From positions 1-64,000 of the forward strand of contig NZ_CACVBR010000016.1 of assembly GCF_902728265.1 (NCBI RefSeq): a stretch of DNA of 64,000 nucleotides. The letters are read 5' to 3'. The notes beneath the pieces were generated by a model. That model saw nothing but the letters and a program-made list of their open reading frames with translations. It made no database searches and was not told the origin of the DNA. Both the position numbers and the translations under genes were made by a program. Numbering within the stretch: the first letter of the stretch is position 1; each line of letters starts with the position of its first letter. Below are positions 35,062-44,826 of the stretch, piece by piece. The DNA is from Chryseobacterium potabilaquae (GTDB lineage Bacteria > Bacteroidota > Bacteroidia > Flavobacteriales > Weeksellaceae).

Positions 35062-36425
35062 AAAGAAAACGTATAACTGCAAAAAAGCTGACAATGGGTA
35101 TAGCTGCTGCATTTATGATTTTCGGCTCTTCATCTTTATCTGCCCAAGAACAGGTTTCCTTACAGGAAGCTATAAAACAAGCATTGCAAAATAAAACAGA
35201 TGCTAAAAAGGCTGCTTTACAGGTAAAAAAAGCCGAATATAAAATTAATGAGGCAAGAGCTGGAGCTTTACCGCAAATAACTGCCAATATTAGCAATACA
35301 TATCACCCAATATTGCAACAATCGGTACTTCCTGGAGAGATCGTAGGTCTTCCTGGTCAGATGGTACCGGTTACTTTTGGAACGAAATGGCAATCTGTAA
35401 ATTCTGTAACACTTTATCAAAATATTTTTGACCAAAGAGTTTTTACAGGATTGAAAGCCGCTAAATCAACGCGTGAATTTTATATTTTAAATTCAGAATT
35501 GACAAATGAGCAAATCATTGAAAATGTAGCTATCGCATATTATCAGGTATTTGTTCAGGAAGAAAACCTTAAAACAGTTGAAGCTAGCTATGTTAATACC
35601 GAAAAAGTAAGAAATATTATTAAGAGCCTTGTAGATAGTGGTTTAGCAAAATCTATTGATCTTGACCGAACCAATGTCCAATTGACCAATATAGGATCAA
35701 ACAAGCAGCAATTGATTAATGCAGTTGAGGTGTCAAAAAATGCTTTGAAGTTTTATATGGGAATTCCTATTGAAACTCCCATTGAACTTGAAGATAAAAC
35801 TATCGAACCTAATGCTCAGCTTTTAGATACAAATGTTAATCTAGAAGATAGATCTGAATTAAAAGTTTTAAATAAACAGAAAGAGCTTTTGCAATTTAAT
35901 AAGAAGGCGACGGAAGCTTATCTGTATCCTACCGTGGGCTTGACTGCGAATTATGGCTGGCAAGGATTAGGTAACAAATTTCCTTATGTTACAGGATCGT
36001 CGCAAGGAACTAGCTGGAGTGATTATGCTTCTGTAGGACTAGCGATTAAAATTCCTATTTTTATGGGTGGTGCTACTAAAGCACAAATTCAACAGGCTCA
36101 AATTGATATTGAAGATTTAGATCAAGATATTCAAAATACGAAAATGAATTTGGATTTGGATTACAAGAATTCGATTAGCAATATGAGAAATGCTATAATC
36201 AACATTCAAAGCATGAAAGATAATGTAGAACTTGCTGAAAGGGTACAAAAAAATACCCAATCTAATTATCAGTATGGATTGGCAGCTCTGACGGAAGTTT
36301 TGGATACTGAAAATGCTTTGACAGATGCTAAGAAGAATTATGCAAATGCTTTATTAGATTATAAGCAAGCAGAAATCAAATTAATAAAAGCAAAAGGTGA
36401 ATTAAATACACTACAAAACCCGTAA
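35058..36425 (+). CDS. TolC family outer-membrane efflux protein
   Basis: This 455-residue protein has a basic N-terminus and a signal peptide (about residues 10-30, ending SLSAQ). The mature part shows the two internally repeated OEP units of long helices and short strands (VSLQEAIKQALQNKTDAKKAALQVKKAEYKI; later YQYGLAALTEVLDTENALTDAKKNY). As a trimer it forms the outer-membrane channel and periplasmic tunnel of the tripartite pump. Six base pairs separate it from the adaptor gene. Confidence 0.92.
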   Translation: MKRKRITAKKLTMGIAAAFMIFGSSSLSAQEQVSLQEAIKQALQNKTDAKKAALQVKKAEYKINEARAGALPQITANISNTYHPILQQSVLPGEIVGLPGQMVPVTFGTKWQSVNSVTLYQNIFDQRVFTGLKAAKSTREFYILNSELTNEQIIENVAIAYYQVFVQEENLKTVEASYVNTEKVRNIIKSLVDSGLAKSIDLDRTNVQLTNIGSNKQQLINAVEVSKNALKFYMGIPIETPIELEDKTIEPNAQLLDTNVNLEDRSELKVLNKQKELLQFNKKATEAYLYPTVGLTANYGWQGLGNKFPYVTGSSQGTSWSDYASVGLAIKIPIFMGGATKAQIQQAQIDIEDLDQDIQNTKMNLDLDYKNSISNMRNAIINIQSMKDNVELAERVQKNTQSNYQYGLAALTEVLDTENALTDAKKNYANALLDYKQAEIKLIKAKGELNTLQNP

Positions 36426-36431
36426 GAAACT

Positions 36432-37493
36432 ATGAAAAAAACTTTAATATATATCATCGTAGCAGCTGTATTGATTGGATTAGCAGCCTATAAAATTGCA
36501 AATAATAAAGAACAGCAGACTCAAGAAGTAGAAGAAGTAGCTAAGCAGGTTGATAAAATCAATGTAAATGTGGTAACTGTGCAGAGAGAAAATATCAATA
36601 CAGATTATTCTGCAAATGGAACATTTCTCCCTAAACAGGAAATGAATCAAGCTTCTGAGATTTCAGGCCGTATTGTGAGTGTTTTAGTGAAGGAAGGCTC
36701 TAGGGTTTCTGCAGGGCAAACATTAGCAACTATCAAAAGAGATGCAATTGAAGTAGATATAACTCAAGCACAGAATAATTTACAAAATGCGATTATTGAT
36801 AATCAACGTTACGAAAATGCATTTAAAACAGGTGGAGTTACAAAACAACAGCTCGATAATTCAAGATTACAGTTGAAAAATGCTCAGGTTGCAGTAAGAG
36901 CTCAGGGAGTAAAAGTAAATGATACTAGTATCCGTGCAGGAATTAGTGGTACAATCAATAAAAAAATGGTTGAACCAGGTACTGTAGTGTCTTCTGGAAC
37001 AGCCGTGTTTGAAATTGTTAATATTAATACATTAAAACTTTCTGTATTAGTAGATGAAAGTCAAATCGGAAAAATACAATTAGGACAGGAGGTATCGATT
37101 AATGTAAATGTTTTGCCGGAAGATTCTTTTTCAGGACGAATTACATTTATTGCTCCAAAAAGTGATGCTTCTTTAAACTTTCCTGTAGAAATTGAAGTTC
37201 AAAACAAAGGAAATCTAAAAGCAGGAATGTATGCAACGGCATTATTTAAAACAAATAATGGAGCAGAAACTCAAAATATGTTGACGGTTCCTTCGATAGC
37301 GTTTGTAAATGGCGTAAGTTCCGGGCAATTGTTCGTTGTTGAAAATGGAGTTGCTAAACTTATTAAAGTAACCATTGGAAAAGTATATGGTGATAAAGTT
37401 CAGGTTTTAAATGGACTTAATGGTGGCGAACAAGTGGTTACGAATGGGCAGATCAATCTTGATAGTGGTTCTAAAGTCAATATTGTAAAGTAA
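36432..37493 (+). CDS. RND efflux periplasmic adaptor (HlyD/MFP type)
   Basis: This 353-residue protein is anchored by one N-terminal membrane segment (MKKTLIYIIVAAVLIGLAAY). A biotinyl-lipoyl-like hairpin begins at EISGRIVSVLVKEGSRVSAGQTLATI, with a short coiled coil (EVDITQAQNNLQNAIIDNQRYE...KQQLDNSRLQL). A beta-barrel domain and a membrane-proximal domain follow. It bridges the inner-membrane RND pump and the TolC-like channel. It lies between them with 6- and 7-bp gaps, so the three are one operon. Confidence 0.92.
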   Translation: MKKTLIYIIVAAVLIGLAAYKIANNKEQQTQEVEEVAKQVDKINVNVVTVQRENINTDYSANGTFLPKQEMNQASEISGRIVSVLVKEGSRVSAGQTLATIKRDAIEVDITQAQNNLQNAIIDNQRYENAFKTGGVTKQQLDNSRLQLKNAQVAVRAQGVKVNDTSIRAGISGTINKKMVEPGTVVSSGTAVFEIVNINTLKLSVLVDESQIGKIQLGQEVSINVNVLPEDSFSGRITFIAPKSDASLNFPVEIEVQNKGNLKAGMYATALFKTNNGAETQNMLTVPSIAFVNGVSSGQLFVVENGVAKLIKVTIGKVYGDKVQVLNGLNGGEQVVTNGQINLDSGSKVNIVK

Positions 37494-37500
37494 TAGGTCT

Positions 37501-40500
37501 ATGAAGTTAGCAGAAATATCGATTAAAAGGCCTACGTTAGTTATCGTATTATTTACGTTGCTTACGCTAGGTGGTATCTTAAGTTATACCATGATGGGAT
37601 ACGAATTGATTCCAAAGTTTGAGACCAATATGGTAACGATCAGTACTACTTATCCGGGAGCTTCTCCCAGTGAGGTAGAAACTTCTGTTACCCGAAAAAT
37701 TGAAGATGCTGTAGGATCTTTGGAAAATGTGAAAAAAGTAGAATCATCATCATATGAAAGTTTATCTGTAATTATGGTACAATTGAACGATGGTGCTGAT
37801 GTGGATTTTGCTTTAAATGACGCACAACGTAAAGTAAATGCAATTCTTGCCGATCTTCCGGATGACGTAAAAGCACCCTCATTGAATAAATTCTCTTTGG
37901 ATGATTTACCGATTATTACGATGAGCGTAGCAAGTAATAAACTAAGTAGCAAAGATCTTTATGATTTATTAGATAAAAAAATTGAGCCTATTTTCTCTCG
38001 TGTCAATGGAGTGGCTCAGGTAGATCTTATAGGTGGACAGGAAAGAGAAATCCAAGTTAATCTGGATGAGAAAAAACTTCAAGGTTATGGACTGTCAATT
38101 GGAGATGTAAAGCAAGCCATTCTTTCATCGAATCTTGATTTTCCAACAGGTAGTTTAAAAACAAGAACTACTAAATCTACGATTAGATTATCAGGAAAGT
38201 ATAAATCAGTTGAAGAAATGAATAACCTGGTTGTTTCCTCTAAAAATGGAGCACAGGTACGTTTATCTGATATTGCTACCGTTTTTGACTCTCAAAAAGA
38301 TGTTGAAAAAGTAGCAAGATTTAATCAGTTTCCTACCATTTTAATGCAGATTAAAAAACAATCGGACGCCAATGCAGTAGCGGTATCGGAAAGTGTACAG
38401 AAAACAATCGAAACTGTTGAAAAAGCATATGCAGCACAAGGAATAAAGGTAAAGGTAGTTAATGATACCACAGAGTTTACATTGGAAGCAGCAAATCACG
38501 TTATATTTGACTTGTTTTTAGCAGTAATTCTTGTGGCTGTGGTGATGTTATTATTCCTTCATAGTGTTAGAAATGCATTTATTGTAATGATTTCCATTCC
38601 TGCTTCGTTGATTGCAACATTTATCGGGATGAACTTGATGGGATATACCCTAAACTTGATGAGTTTACTTGGATTATCACTCGTTGTTGGTATTCTTGTG
38701 GATGATGCGATTGTGGTACTTGAAAACATTTACCGTCATATGGAGATGGGTAAAAGTAAAATCAGGGCAGCTTACGATGCGGCATCAGAAATTGGATTTA
38801 CAGTAGCAGCTATTACATTAGTAATTGTAGTGGTATTTTTACCAATTGCTATGAGCTCAGGTCTTGTTGCTAATATATTATCGCAGTTTTGTGTCACGGT
38901 AGTTATTGCTACGGCATTATCACTATTAGCCTCTTTTACGATTATTCCATGGTTGTCATCAAGGTTTGGTAAACTACAGCATTTAACAGGTAAAAATGCT
39001 TTTGAAAAGTTTATTCTTTGGTTTGAAGGGTTAATTGATAAATTCACCCATTGGATCACAGGTATCCTTGAATGGTGTCTAAAATCAACATTAAGAAGGA
39101 TAATGACGGTAGTTATTACTTTCATTTTATTAATCTCTTCATTCATGTTGGTAGGATTTGGATTTATTGGAAGTGAATTCTTCCCTAAAACGGATCGTGG
39201 TCAGTTTTTAGTACAAATGGAAATATCTAAAGATGGGACGGTTGAAAAAACAAATCAATTAACATTAGAGGTTGAGCGATTTTTAAGAAACGATAAGGAT
39301 GTAGTAGATTTGATTACAACAGTAGGTCAGCAGTCGACAGGTTTTGGAGGGGCACAGGCTACGACTTATCAATCGGAAGTTCAGGTAAATCTAATAGATA
39401 AATCCAAGCGTTCTGAAAGTACAGATATAAAAGCTGCGAAAGTAAAAAGAGCGTTAGAAGAAAAATTCACAGGAGTTGAGTTTAAAACAGCGCCTATTGG
39501 TATTTTAGGAGCAGAAAATGCACCTATTGAAATGGTTGTAACAGCTCCAGATAATGCTTCGGCAGTAAAAGAAGCGACTAGAATTTTAGCATTATTGAAA
39601 AAGGTTCCGGGGGCGGTTGATGCGGAATTGTCTACTGATACAGGAAATCCAGAAGTTCAGGTAAATATTGATAGAGATAAAATGGCGTCTTTGGGATTAA
39701 ATCTTTCCAGTGTAGGGCAAACAATGCAGACTGCTTTTAATGGAAATACAGATGGGAAATTTAGATCTGGAGAATATGAATATGATATCAATATCCGTTT
39801 TGGAGACAACAATAGAAAGTCAATTGATGATGTTAAAAATCTCATTTTTACAAACGATAAAGGAGAACAAATTCGTTTGAATCAGTTTGCAGATGTACAA
39901 ATGGGATCAGGGCCTAGCTTGCTAGAGCGTAGAGACAAGTCACCTTCTGTAAAAGTAAGAGCTAAAGCGGTAGGTAGACCGGTTGGAGATGTAGCTAATG
40001 AATGGGCAAATCAATTCATGAAGAGTGATAAAAAACCTATTGGAGTTGATTATATCTGGAGTGGTGATATGGAAAACCAACAAGAAGGATTTGGTACTTT
40101 GGGTATTGCTTTATTGGCTGCTATTGTACTGGTGTATTTGGTTATGGTTTCGCTATATGACAGTTTTGTATACCCTTTTGTGGTACTATTTTCGATTCCT
40201 TTAGCGATGATTGGGGTAATGGTTATTCTAGCCTTGACAGCCAATTCCTTAAATATTTTCACGATGCTGGGGATGATTATGTTGATTGGTCTTGTGGCGA
40301 AAAATGCAATTTTGATTGTTGACTTTACGAATGCCAGAAAAGAGGCCGGAGCAAGTACTCATGACGCATTAGTACAAGCTAATCATGCACGTCTTCGTCC
40401 AATCTTAATGACAACAATAGCAATGATTTTCGGGATGTTACCAATAGCCTTAGCGAATGGAGCAGGAGCAGAAATGAATAAAGGATTGGCATGGGTAATT

Positions 40501-40686
40501 ATTGGAGGTTTAACCTCATCGTTATTCCTTACCTTGATTATTGTACCTGTAGTATATTCTATATTTGATTCCATTCTACGAAGAATGGGCAAACATGAAA
40601 AAGTAGATTATGAAGCTGAAATGAAAGCAGATTATGTACATAAAGAACTAAGTGATGATGGATTTACTCCTAAACATTTAGATTAA
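37501..40686 (+). CDS. RND multidrug efflux transporter (AcrB/HAE1 family)
   Basis: This 1,061-residue inner-membrane pump has the full RND architecture of 12 membrane helices and two large periplasmic loops. Helix 4 carries the proton-relay motif GILVDDAIVVLENIYRHME with two adjacent aspartates, and helix 10 has GLVAKNAILIVDFTN. The signature opening is IKRPTLVIVLFTLLTLGG. It exports drugs or other toxic compounds using the proton gradient. The substrate is not readable from sequence. It is the last gene of the TetR-controlled operon and ends in a terminator. Confidence 0.94.
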   Translation: MKLAEISIKRPTLVIVLFTLLTLGGILSYTMMGYELIPKFETNMVTISTTYPGASPSEVETSVTRKIEDAVGSLENVKKVESSSYESLSVIMVQLNDGADVDFALNDAQRKVNAILADLPDDVKAPSLNKFSLDDLPIITMSVASNKLSSKDLYDLLDKKIEPIFSRVNGVAQVDLIGGQEREIQVNLDEKKLQGYGLSIGDVKQAILSSNLDFPTGSLKTRTTKSTIRLSGKYKSVEEMNNLVVSSKNGAQVRLSDIATVFDSQKDVEKVARFNQFPTILMQIKKQSDANAVAVSESVQKTIETVEKAYAAQGIKVKVVNDTTEFTLEAANHVIFDLFLAVILVAVVMLLFLHSVRNAFIVMISIPASLIATFIGMNLMGYTLNLMSLLGLSLVVGILVDDAIVVLENIYRHMEMGKSKIRAAYDAASEIGFTVAAITLVIVVVFLPIAMSSGLVANILSQFCVTVVIATALSLLASFTIIPWLSSRFGKLQHLTGKNAFEKFILWFEGLIDKFTHWITGILEWCLKSTLRRIMTVVITFILLISSFMLVGFGFIGSEFFPKTDRGQFLVQMEISKDGTVEKTNQLTLEVERFLRNDKDVVDLITTVGQQSTGFGGAQATTYQSEVQVNLIDKSKRSESTDIKAAKVKRALEEKFTGVEFKTAPIGILGAENAPIEMVVTAPDNASAVKEATRILALLKKVPGAVDAELSTDTGNPEVQVNIDRDKMASLGLNLSSVGQTMQTAFNGNTDGKFRSGEYEYDINIRFGDNNRKSIDDVKNLIFTNDKGEQIRLNQFADVQMGSGPSLLERRDKSPSVKVRAKAVGRPVGDVANEWANQFMKSDKKPIGVDYIWSGDMENQQEGFGTLGIALLAAIVLVYLVMVSLYDSFVYPFVVLFSIPLAMIGVMVILALTANSLNIFTMLGMIMLIGLVAKNAILIVDFTNARKEAGASTHDALVQANHARLRPILMTTIAMIFGMLPIALANGAGAEMNKGLAWVIIGGLTSSLFLTLIIVPVVYSIFDSILRRMGKHEKVDYEAEMKADYVHKELSDDGFTPKHLD

Positions 40687-40707
40687 ATATAATATATTAA
40701 TTAACCG

Positions 40708-40736
40708 AAAAAGCATATCATTTTGATATGCTTTTT
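40708..40736 (+). terminator. Terminator of the efflux operon
   Basis: A 13-bp perfect stem (AAAAAGCATATCA with its complement) and 3-nt loop end in a T run, 21 bp after the stop codon. Confidence 0.85.
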
Positions 40737-40957
40737 TATTTTTAATACTAAAAGTATTTCTTAAAAATGTTTTTTATTATAATGAAGATTATAGATAAAT
40801 TGAGAATTAATCAATACTTGACTCCATTTCGATAATGAGATTAAGTCCACTTTTACATTTACTATTCAATATGTAAAATCATATGTTTGTTAGGTAGGAA
40901 AATATGAGAATAAGACTAATACTACAATAAAAACCTATAAATTTATTCTCTAAGGGA

Positions 40958-41536
40958 TTAGTAAGTTTTTTGATATAAATAAGTGAGCGTAGAGTTTCTT
41001 ATGAAATCTTCTATAGTGGCATTTTTTTCTGCATGTTTATTAGTAAGCTCAATGAGATACATATTGGAGTTTCCTAATTTGCTATCTCTACAAGTAATTT
41101 TAAATCTCTTGGATTTAGCTGGAGTATCGAGAAAGCCAAGCTCTGTAAGATCGGTAAAATTAATATTATTGACATCAAAAGTTGCTTTCGGATTTTTTTG
41201 AAGACGTAAAAATCTTTTTTGAGTTTTGTCGGTAGTCTCATTCATAAATTTCTCCATTTGATAATCGGTTAAAAGCTGAGGATAAATCAAGCCTTCTGTT
41301 AATATTAATGAAGCAATTTTATCAGATTTATCATAAAAAATCACTTTATCATCGAATTGCACTTTATTGTCTTTTGCAATAATTTTTCCGGTAAATTTTT
41401 TATAATTTTTCTTTTTATAGTTATTATTAAAATGTTCAACGATAGCTTGATCTTTTATACTTAGTACTCCTTTTTTTTGACTAAAAGTACTGATTGAAAA
41501 TATAAAGAAAAGACTTAATGAAAATAATACCTTCAT
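40958..41536 (-). CDS. Secreted hypothetical protein
   Basis: This 192-residue exported protein (signal peptide MKVLFSLSLFFIFSISTFS) has a lysine-rich first third and no domain that I recognise. Two patches are Asp/Lys-rich (KVQFDDKVIFYDKSDK). It lies 86 bp downstream of nudK on the same strand and may be the last gene of that run or a separate unit. Confidence 0.7.
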   Translation of the reverse strand: MKVLFSLSLFFIFSISTFSQKKGVLSIKDQAIVEHFNNNYKKKNYKKFTGKIIAKDNKVQFDDKVIFYDKSDKIASLILTEGLIYPQLLTDYQMEKFMNETTDKTQKRFLRLQKNPKATFDVNNINFTDLTELGFLDTPAKSKRFKITCRDSKLGNSNMYLIELTNKHAEKNATIEDFIRNSTLTYLYQKTY

Positions 41537-41622
41537 ATGATTTTGTTTGATAAATTTATATTGTCTTAAGCAAAGTACTTGCCAATTTTTCTAAAAAAAC
41601 GTACGGAATATAGAATTTATAA

Positions 41623-42201
41623 CTATAATATATTCTTTAAGCGGATATATTGAAGTAAAATGATTGTTTTAGCATCTTTAACATCTCCAGTTTCGATCAT
41701 TGCAAGAGCATCATTATAGGAAACTTCAAGCACTTCTATATCTTCACCTTCATATTCTAAACCGCCACCATCATTGACTTTCATTTCAGGGGAGTATTCT
41801 GCAATAAAAAAATGGATAATTTCCGTTACAGAACCTGGTGACATATAGGCTTCAAATACTTTTTCTACTTTTGAAATTTTATAACCGGTTTCTTCTTCCG
41901 TTTCTCTTTTTATACAGTCTTCAGGATTATCGTTATCGAGGAGTCCCGCACAAGCTTCAATCATCATACCTGTAGAATTACCGTTAATATAGGTGGGTAA
42001 GCGAAATTGCCGTGTTAAAATTACTGTTTGATTGGTTTTGTTGTATAGTAAAATAGCAGCACCGTTACCTCTATCATAAGCCTCTCTCACTTGGGTATCT
42101 AAAACCCCATTTTTTTTTAAAAGACTAAAAGTTACTTTTTTCAAAGTATACCAGTTGTCTGATAAAATTTCGGTTTTTTCAATCGTTATATTCTTCTCCA
42201 A
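41623..42201 (-). CDS. nudK: NUDIX hydrolase, NudK-like (GDP-mannose pyrophosphatase type)
   Basis: This 192-residue protein has the Nudix box [22 protein letters not shown] (pattern GX5EX7REUXEEXGU with small changes, about residues 86-108). The overall layout of the ADP-ribose/GDP-mannose pyrophosphatase subgroup is clear ([26 protein letters not shown]). It hydrolyses a nucleotide-sugar pyrophosphate; GDP-mannose is the NudK substrate in E. coli, but the subgroup also includes ADP-ribose pyrophosphatases. It follows the SDR gene by 23 bp. Confidence 0.85.
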   Translation of the reverse strand: MEKNITIEKTEILSDNWYTLKKVTFSLLKKNGVLDTQVREAYDRGNGAAILLYNKTNQTVILTRQFRLPTYINGNSTGMMIEACAGLLDNDNPEDCIKRETEEETGYKISKVEKVFEAYMSPGSVTEIIHFFIAEYSPEMKVNDGGGLEYEGEDIEVLEVSYNDALAMIETGDVKDAKTIILLQYIRLKNIL

Positions 42202-42224
42202 TATGATTTGTATTAAATTATAAA

Positions 42225-43130
42225 TTACTTTTTTAATAGATTTTTCAATGCTTTCTCTAGATCAGGGAATTCAAATTTAAATCCTATTCTCTGTATTTTT
42301 TCGGAAGAAGCTCTAGATCCTTCTAAGAGAGCGTTTGCGAGTTCTCCAAATATCAGCTTTAAAATGAAACTTGGAATATTAGGCAAAAATAAAGGTTTGT
42401 GTATAATATCTGCAATTTTCTGTGTTAAGTTTTTATTAGTAGTATGTTGAGGTGAAGTGGCATTATATGCGCCTTGCATTTGAGAATTTTGGAGTGCAAA
42501 TTCATAAACAGAACAAATATCATTCAAATGGATCCAAGGCATATATTGTTTACCCTTTCCTAGAGGGGCGCCTAATCCAAATCTAATAGGGGTAATCATT
42601 TTCTTTAAAGCCCCATCTGTTTCAGAAAGAACTACTGCAGTTCTTATCTTAACAACTCTTTCAGCTAGATTTTGCTCTTGAAATTCATCTGCTGCTTTTT
42701 CCCATAAAATAACTACTTTACTTAGAAAATCATTTCCGGGGGGATCTGTTTCTGTGTAAATTGTTTCAGTGGTTTTTGTTCCATAATAATTAATTCCTGA
42801 AGCCGAAATAAACGATTTTAGTTTTAGGTTCTTTTTTCTTAAGGTATCTAAAAGCAACTTTGCTGAATCTACCCGACTGGAAATTAATTCTTTTTTTCTT
42901 TGTTCAGTCCAGCGTTTTTCTGAAATATTTGCTCCCGCCAAATGAATAATATGAGAAAGATTTTCAAAAGCAGACTCATCAATGGTGGCATTTTGAATAT
43001 CCCATTCATATTGATTATGCTGTGTTTTTTTTCGAGTTAAAAACCTGATCGTATATTCATGATCCAATTTTTTTAATAATGATTTTGCGATCATTCCACT
43101 AGCTCCTGTAATTAAAACTACTTCTTTCAT
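42225..43130 (-). CDS. TIGR01777-family NAD-dependent epimerase-like oxidoreductase
   Basis: This 301-residue extended short-chain dehydrogenase has the N-terminal Rossmann motif [12 protein letters not shown] and the [10 protein letters not shown] stretch typical of TIGR01777 proteins (YfcH/SDR39U1 type). A serine-tyrosine active-site region (SASGINYYG) and the C-terminal DUF1731 domain ([17 protein letters not shown]) complete it. The natural substrate is unknown. It sits in a minus-strand run HPP, zinc-ribbon, SDR, nudK with short gaps, probably one operon. Confidence 0.88.
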   Translation of the reverse strand: MKEVVLITGASGMIAKSLLKKLDHEYTIRFLTRKKTQHNQYEWDIQNATIDESAFENLSHIIHLAGANISEKRWTEQRKKELISSRVDSAKLLLDTLRKKNLKLKSFISASGINYYGTKTTETIYTETDPPGNDFLSKVVILWEKAADEFQEQNLAERVVKIRTAVVLSETDGALKKMITPIRFGLGAPLGKGKQYMPWIHLNDICSVYEFALQNSQMQGAYNATSPQHTTNKNLTQKIADIIHKPLFLPNIPSFILKLIFGELANALLEGSRASSEKIQRIGFKFEFPDLEKALKNLLKK

Positions 43131-43156
43131 GATATTCGGTTTTTAGGTTTAGTTTG

Positions 43157-43504
43157 CTAAGACTTATTTCTTACGATTAAAATAAAATCGTCTTCTAACA
43201 TTTTATATCCATAGTCGTATATAAATTTGTATTCAGAGCCGTTTTTGTATACTTTTAAGCTTGTAAAATAATCAAAATCAAAACTTAAGCCATCTAATTT
43301 AGATCTCGCAACTTTAGTTTTACCCTCCGTATTTATTTCTTTTAAGATTCTATAATTTTTGCGAAGTTTATTATTTATATTTCGCATCAGATTGGTAGAA
43401 TCTTTATTTTGTTTATTATTGAAGGCATTCCGGCAAGCATCATTACAAAACTTTTTATCTGATCTTCCGAGTATTTTTTCACCACATTCCAGACAGTTCA
43501 TCAT
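43157..43504 (-). CDS. Small protein with N-terminal zinc-ribbon
   Basis: This 115-residue protein begins with a treble-clef or zinc-ribbon-like motif CLECGEKILGRSDKKFCNDAC (four cysteines as CxxC...CxxxC), which probably binds zinc. The C-terminal part (from about residue 60) is a compact mixed domain ending LEDDFILIVRNKS. It is common in Flavobacteriia as a hypothetical protein. Its ATG overlaps the stop codon of the upstream HPP gene (ATGA at 43504-43501), a sign of translational coupling. Confidence 0.75.
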   Translation of the reverse strand: MMNCLECGEKILGRSDKKFCNDACRNAFNNKQNKDSTNLMRNINNKLRKNYRILKEINTEGKTKVARSKLDGLSFDFDYFTSLKVYKNGSEYKFIYDYGYKMLEDDFILIVRNKS

Positions 43505-44109
43505 TCTTTATTTTTCATTTTATGGATATGGGAATGTTTTTTCTTCAATATCCTTTTTATTGTATTATGTGTAGGATAGCTTCTGTGTGAAGTTATATTG
43601 TTAAAAAGCAAAGCTGTCAATAAAAGAATGATACATCCTGATAAGACAGGTGAAATAACATACCAGTAGCCTAGATCCGGAATTTTTCCTGTTGAGCTTA
43701 CGGCAATCAAGGCAGTTGCTCCTCCTGGAGGGTGTAATGTTTTTGTATATTGCATTAAAACAATTGAAAACGCTACAGCCAGCGGAGCAGAAAGCCATAT
43801 AATATCAGGAACAATTTTATATATAGTAACTCCTATAAAAGCAGAAATAACATGTCCCCCAATGAGATTTCTAGGCTGAGCTAAAGGACTTTGAATAGCT
43901 CCGTAAATTAAAACGCTTGAGGCACCAAAAGATCCAATTAAAAATATATTTTCTGTGGAAGCTAGAGTATGAGATTGTATAAAAGCAATAATTCCTATTC
44001 CAAAAAAGGCTCCTAGAAAAGACCAGAAATGTTCTTTGTAGTTAATAAGAGTTTCTTTATAAATAACATATTTTGAAACTCGGAAAGTTCTTTTAATTAT
44101 CTTCTTCAT
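43501..44109 (-). CDS. HPP family integral membrane protein
   Basis: This 202-residue membrane protein has four hydrophobic segments and the family-defining motif LHPPGGATALIAV, preceded by SPLAQPRNLIGGH. HPP proteins in plants and cyanobacteria include chloroplast nitrite transporters; the function in heterotrophic bacteria is not settled. It is the first gene of the four-gene minus-strand run and overlaps the zinc-ribbon gene by four bases. Confidence 0.85.
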   Translation of the reverse strand: MKKIIKRTFRVSKYVIYKETLINYKEHFWSFLGAFFGIGIIAFIQSHTLASTENIFLIGSFGASSVLIYGAIQSPLAQPRNLIGGHVISAFIGVTIYKIVPDIIWLSAPLAVAFSIVLMQYTKTLHPPGGATALIAVSSTGKIPDLGYWYVISPVLSGCIILLLTALLFNNITSHRSYPTHNTIKRILKKKHSHIHKMKNKE

Positions 44110-44479
44110 GTGTGTTTGTTTGCTGCCTAATATCTTTAATATTACCTTAAATTAAAGAAATGCAAATCTCAATGAGTAAGACTATAAAAGATAGGGTATA
44201 GTGTAATATGGATTTGTAGCATTGATCAAAGATAAGCAAATTATCCGTTTTCAAATAGATAAAAAGTGGATTACCCGATTATTTGGAGATTCTATATTTA
44301 ATATTGGGTATGGTATGGAAGGAATAAAAAAGCTTACCGTAGCCGACTACAAATGATTACAAACGATTTTAAATAATTTTCTCCCGATTTATATTTTTAT
44401 CTTCTTTCATCTTTGCACCAGAGATTTGAGAGAACAGTGAGCGTTTCAGATCTAAATGTTAAACTAAAAAATTAAAATT
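44110..44479. other. Divergent region upstream of ssb, with a possible gene remnant
   Basis: At 44222-44356 an open frame without ATG (a TTG could start it) reads MIKDKQIIRFQIDKKWITRLF and ends GIKKLTVADYK, with coding-like composition. It may be the 3' end of a decayed gene. It runs into imperfect repeats of ACTACAAA/TTACAAAC (44346-44363). No RNA gene was recognised. Confidence 0.3.
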
Positions 44480-44812
44480 ATGTCACTAAGAAACAAAGTT
44501 ACTTTAATAGGTTATACAGGAAAAGAAGTTGAAATAGTAAATTTTGAAAATGGAAATATAAAAGGAAGTGTCTCTTTGGCAACAAGTGATCACTATACCA
44601 ATGCAAAAGGAGAGAAGGTAGAAGAGACGCAATGGCATAATCTTGTAGCTTTTGGAAAAGTTGCTGAAATCTTCCAAAAATATGTTTCTAAAGGAAAAGA
44701 AATAGCTGTTGAAGGAAAGCTAACCTATCGTTCTTATGATGATAAGGATGGAGTAAAAAGATATGTAACGGAGATTAGGGTAGAGGAAATTCTTCTTTTA
44801 GGCGGTAAGTAA
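44480..44812 (+). CDS. ssb: Single-stranded DNA-binding protein (short form)
   Basis: This 110-residue protein is a single OB fold with the SSB signatures RNKVTLIGYTGKEVEI, FSLATSD-like SVSLATSDHYTN, and WHNLVAFGKVAEIFQKYVSKGKEIAVEGKLTYRSY. It lacks the glycine-rich linker and the acidic C-terminal tip (DDDIPF type) that recruits repair enzymes in standard SSB. It is therefore probably an accessory SSB paralog rather than the main replicative one. It forms a pair with the HRDC gene 14 bp downstream. Confidence 0.88.
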   Translation: MSLRNKVTLIGYTGKEVEIVNFENGNIKGSVSLATSDHYTNAKGEKVEETQWHNLVAFGKVAEIFQKYVSKGKEIAVEGKLTYRSYDDKDGVKRYVTEIRVEEILLLGGK

Positions 44813-44826
44813 AAAAGACAGAAGTG

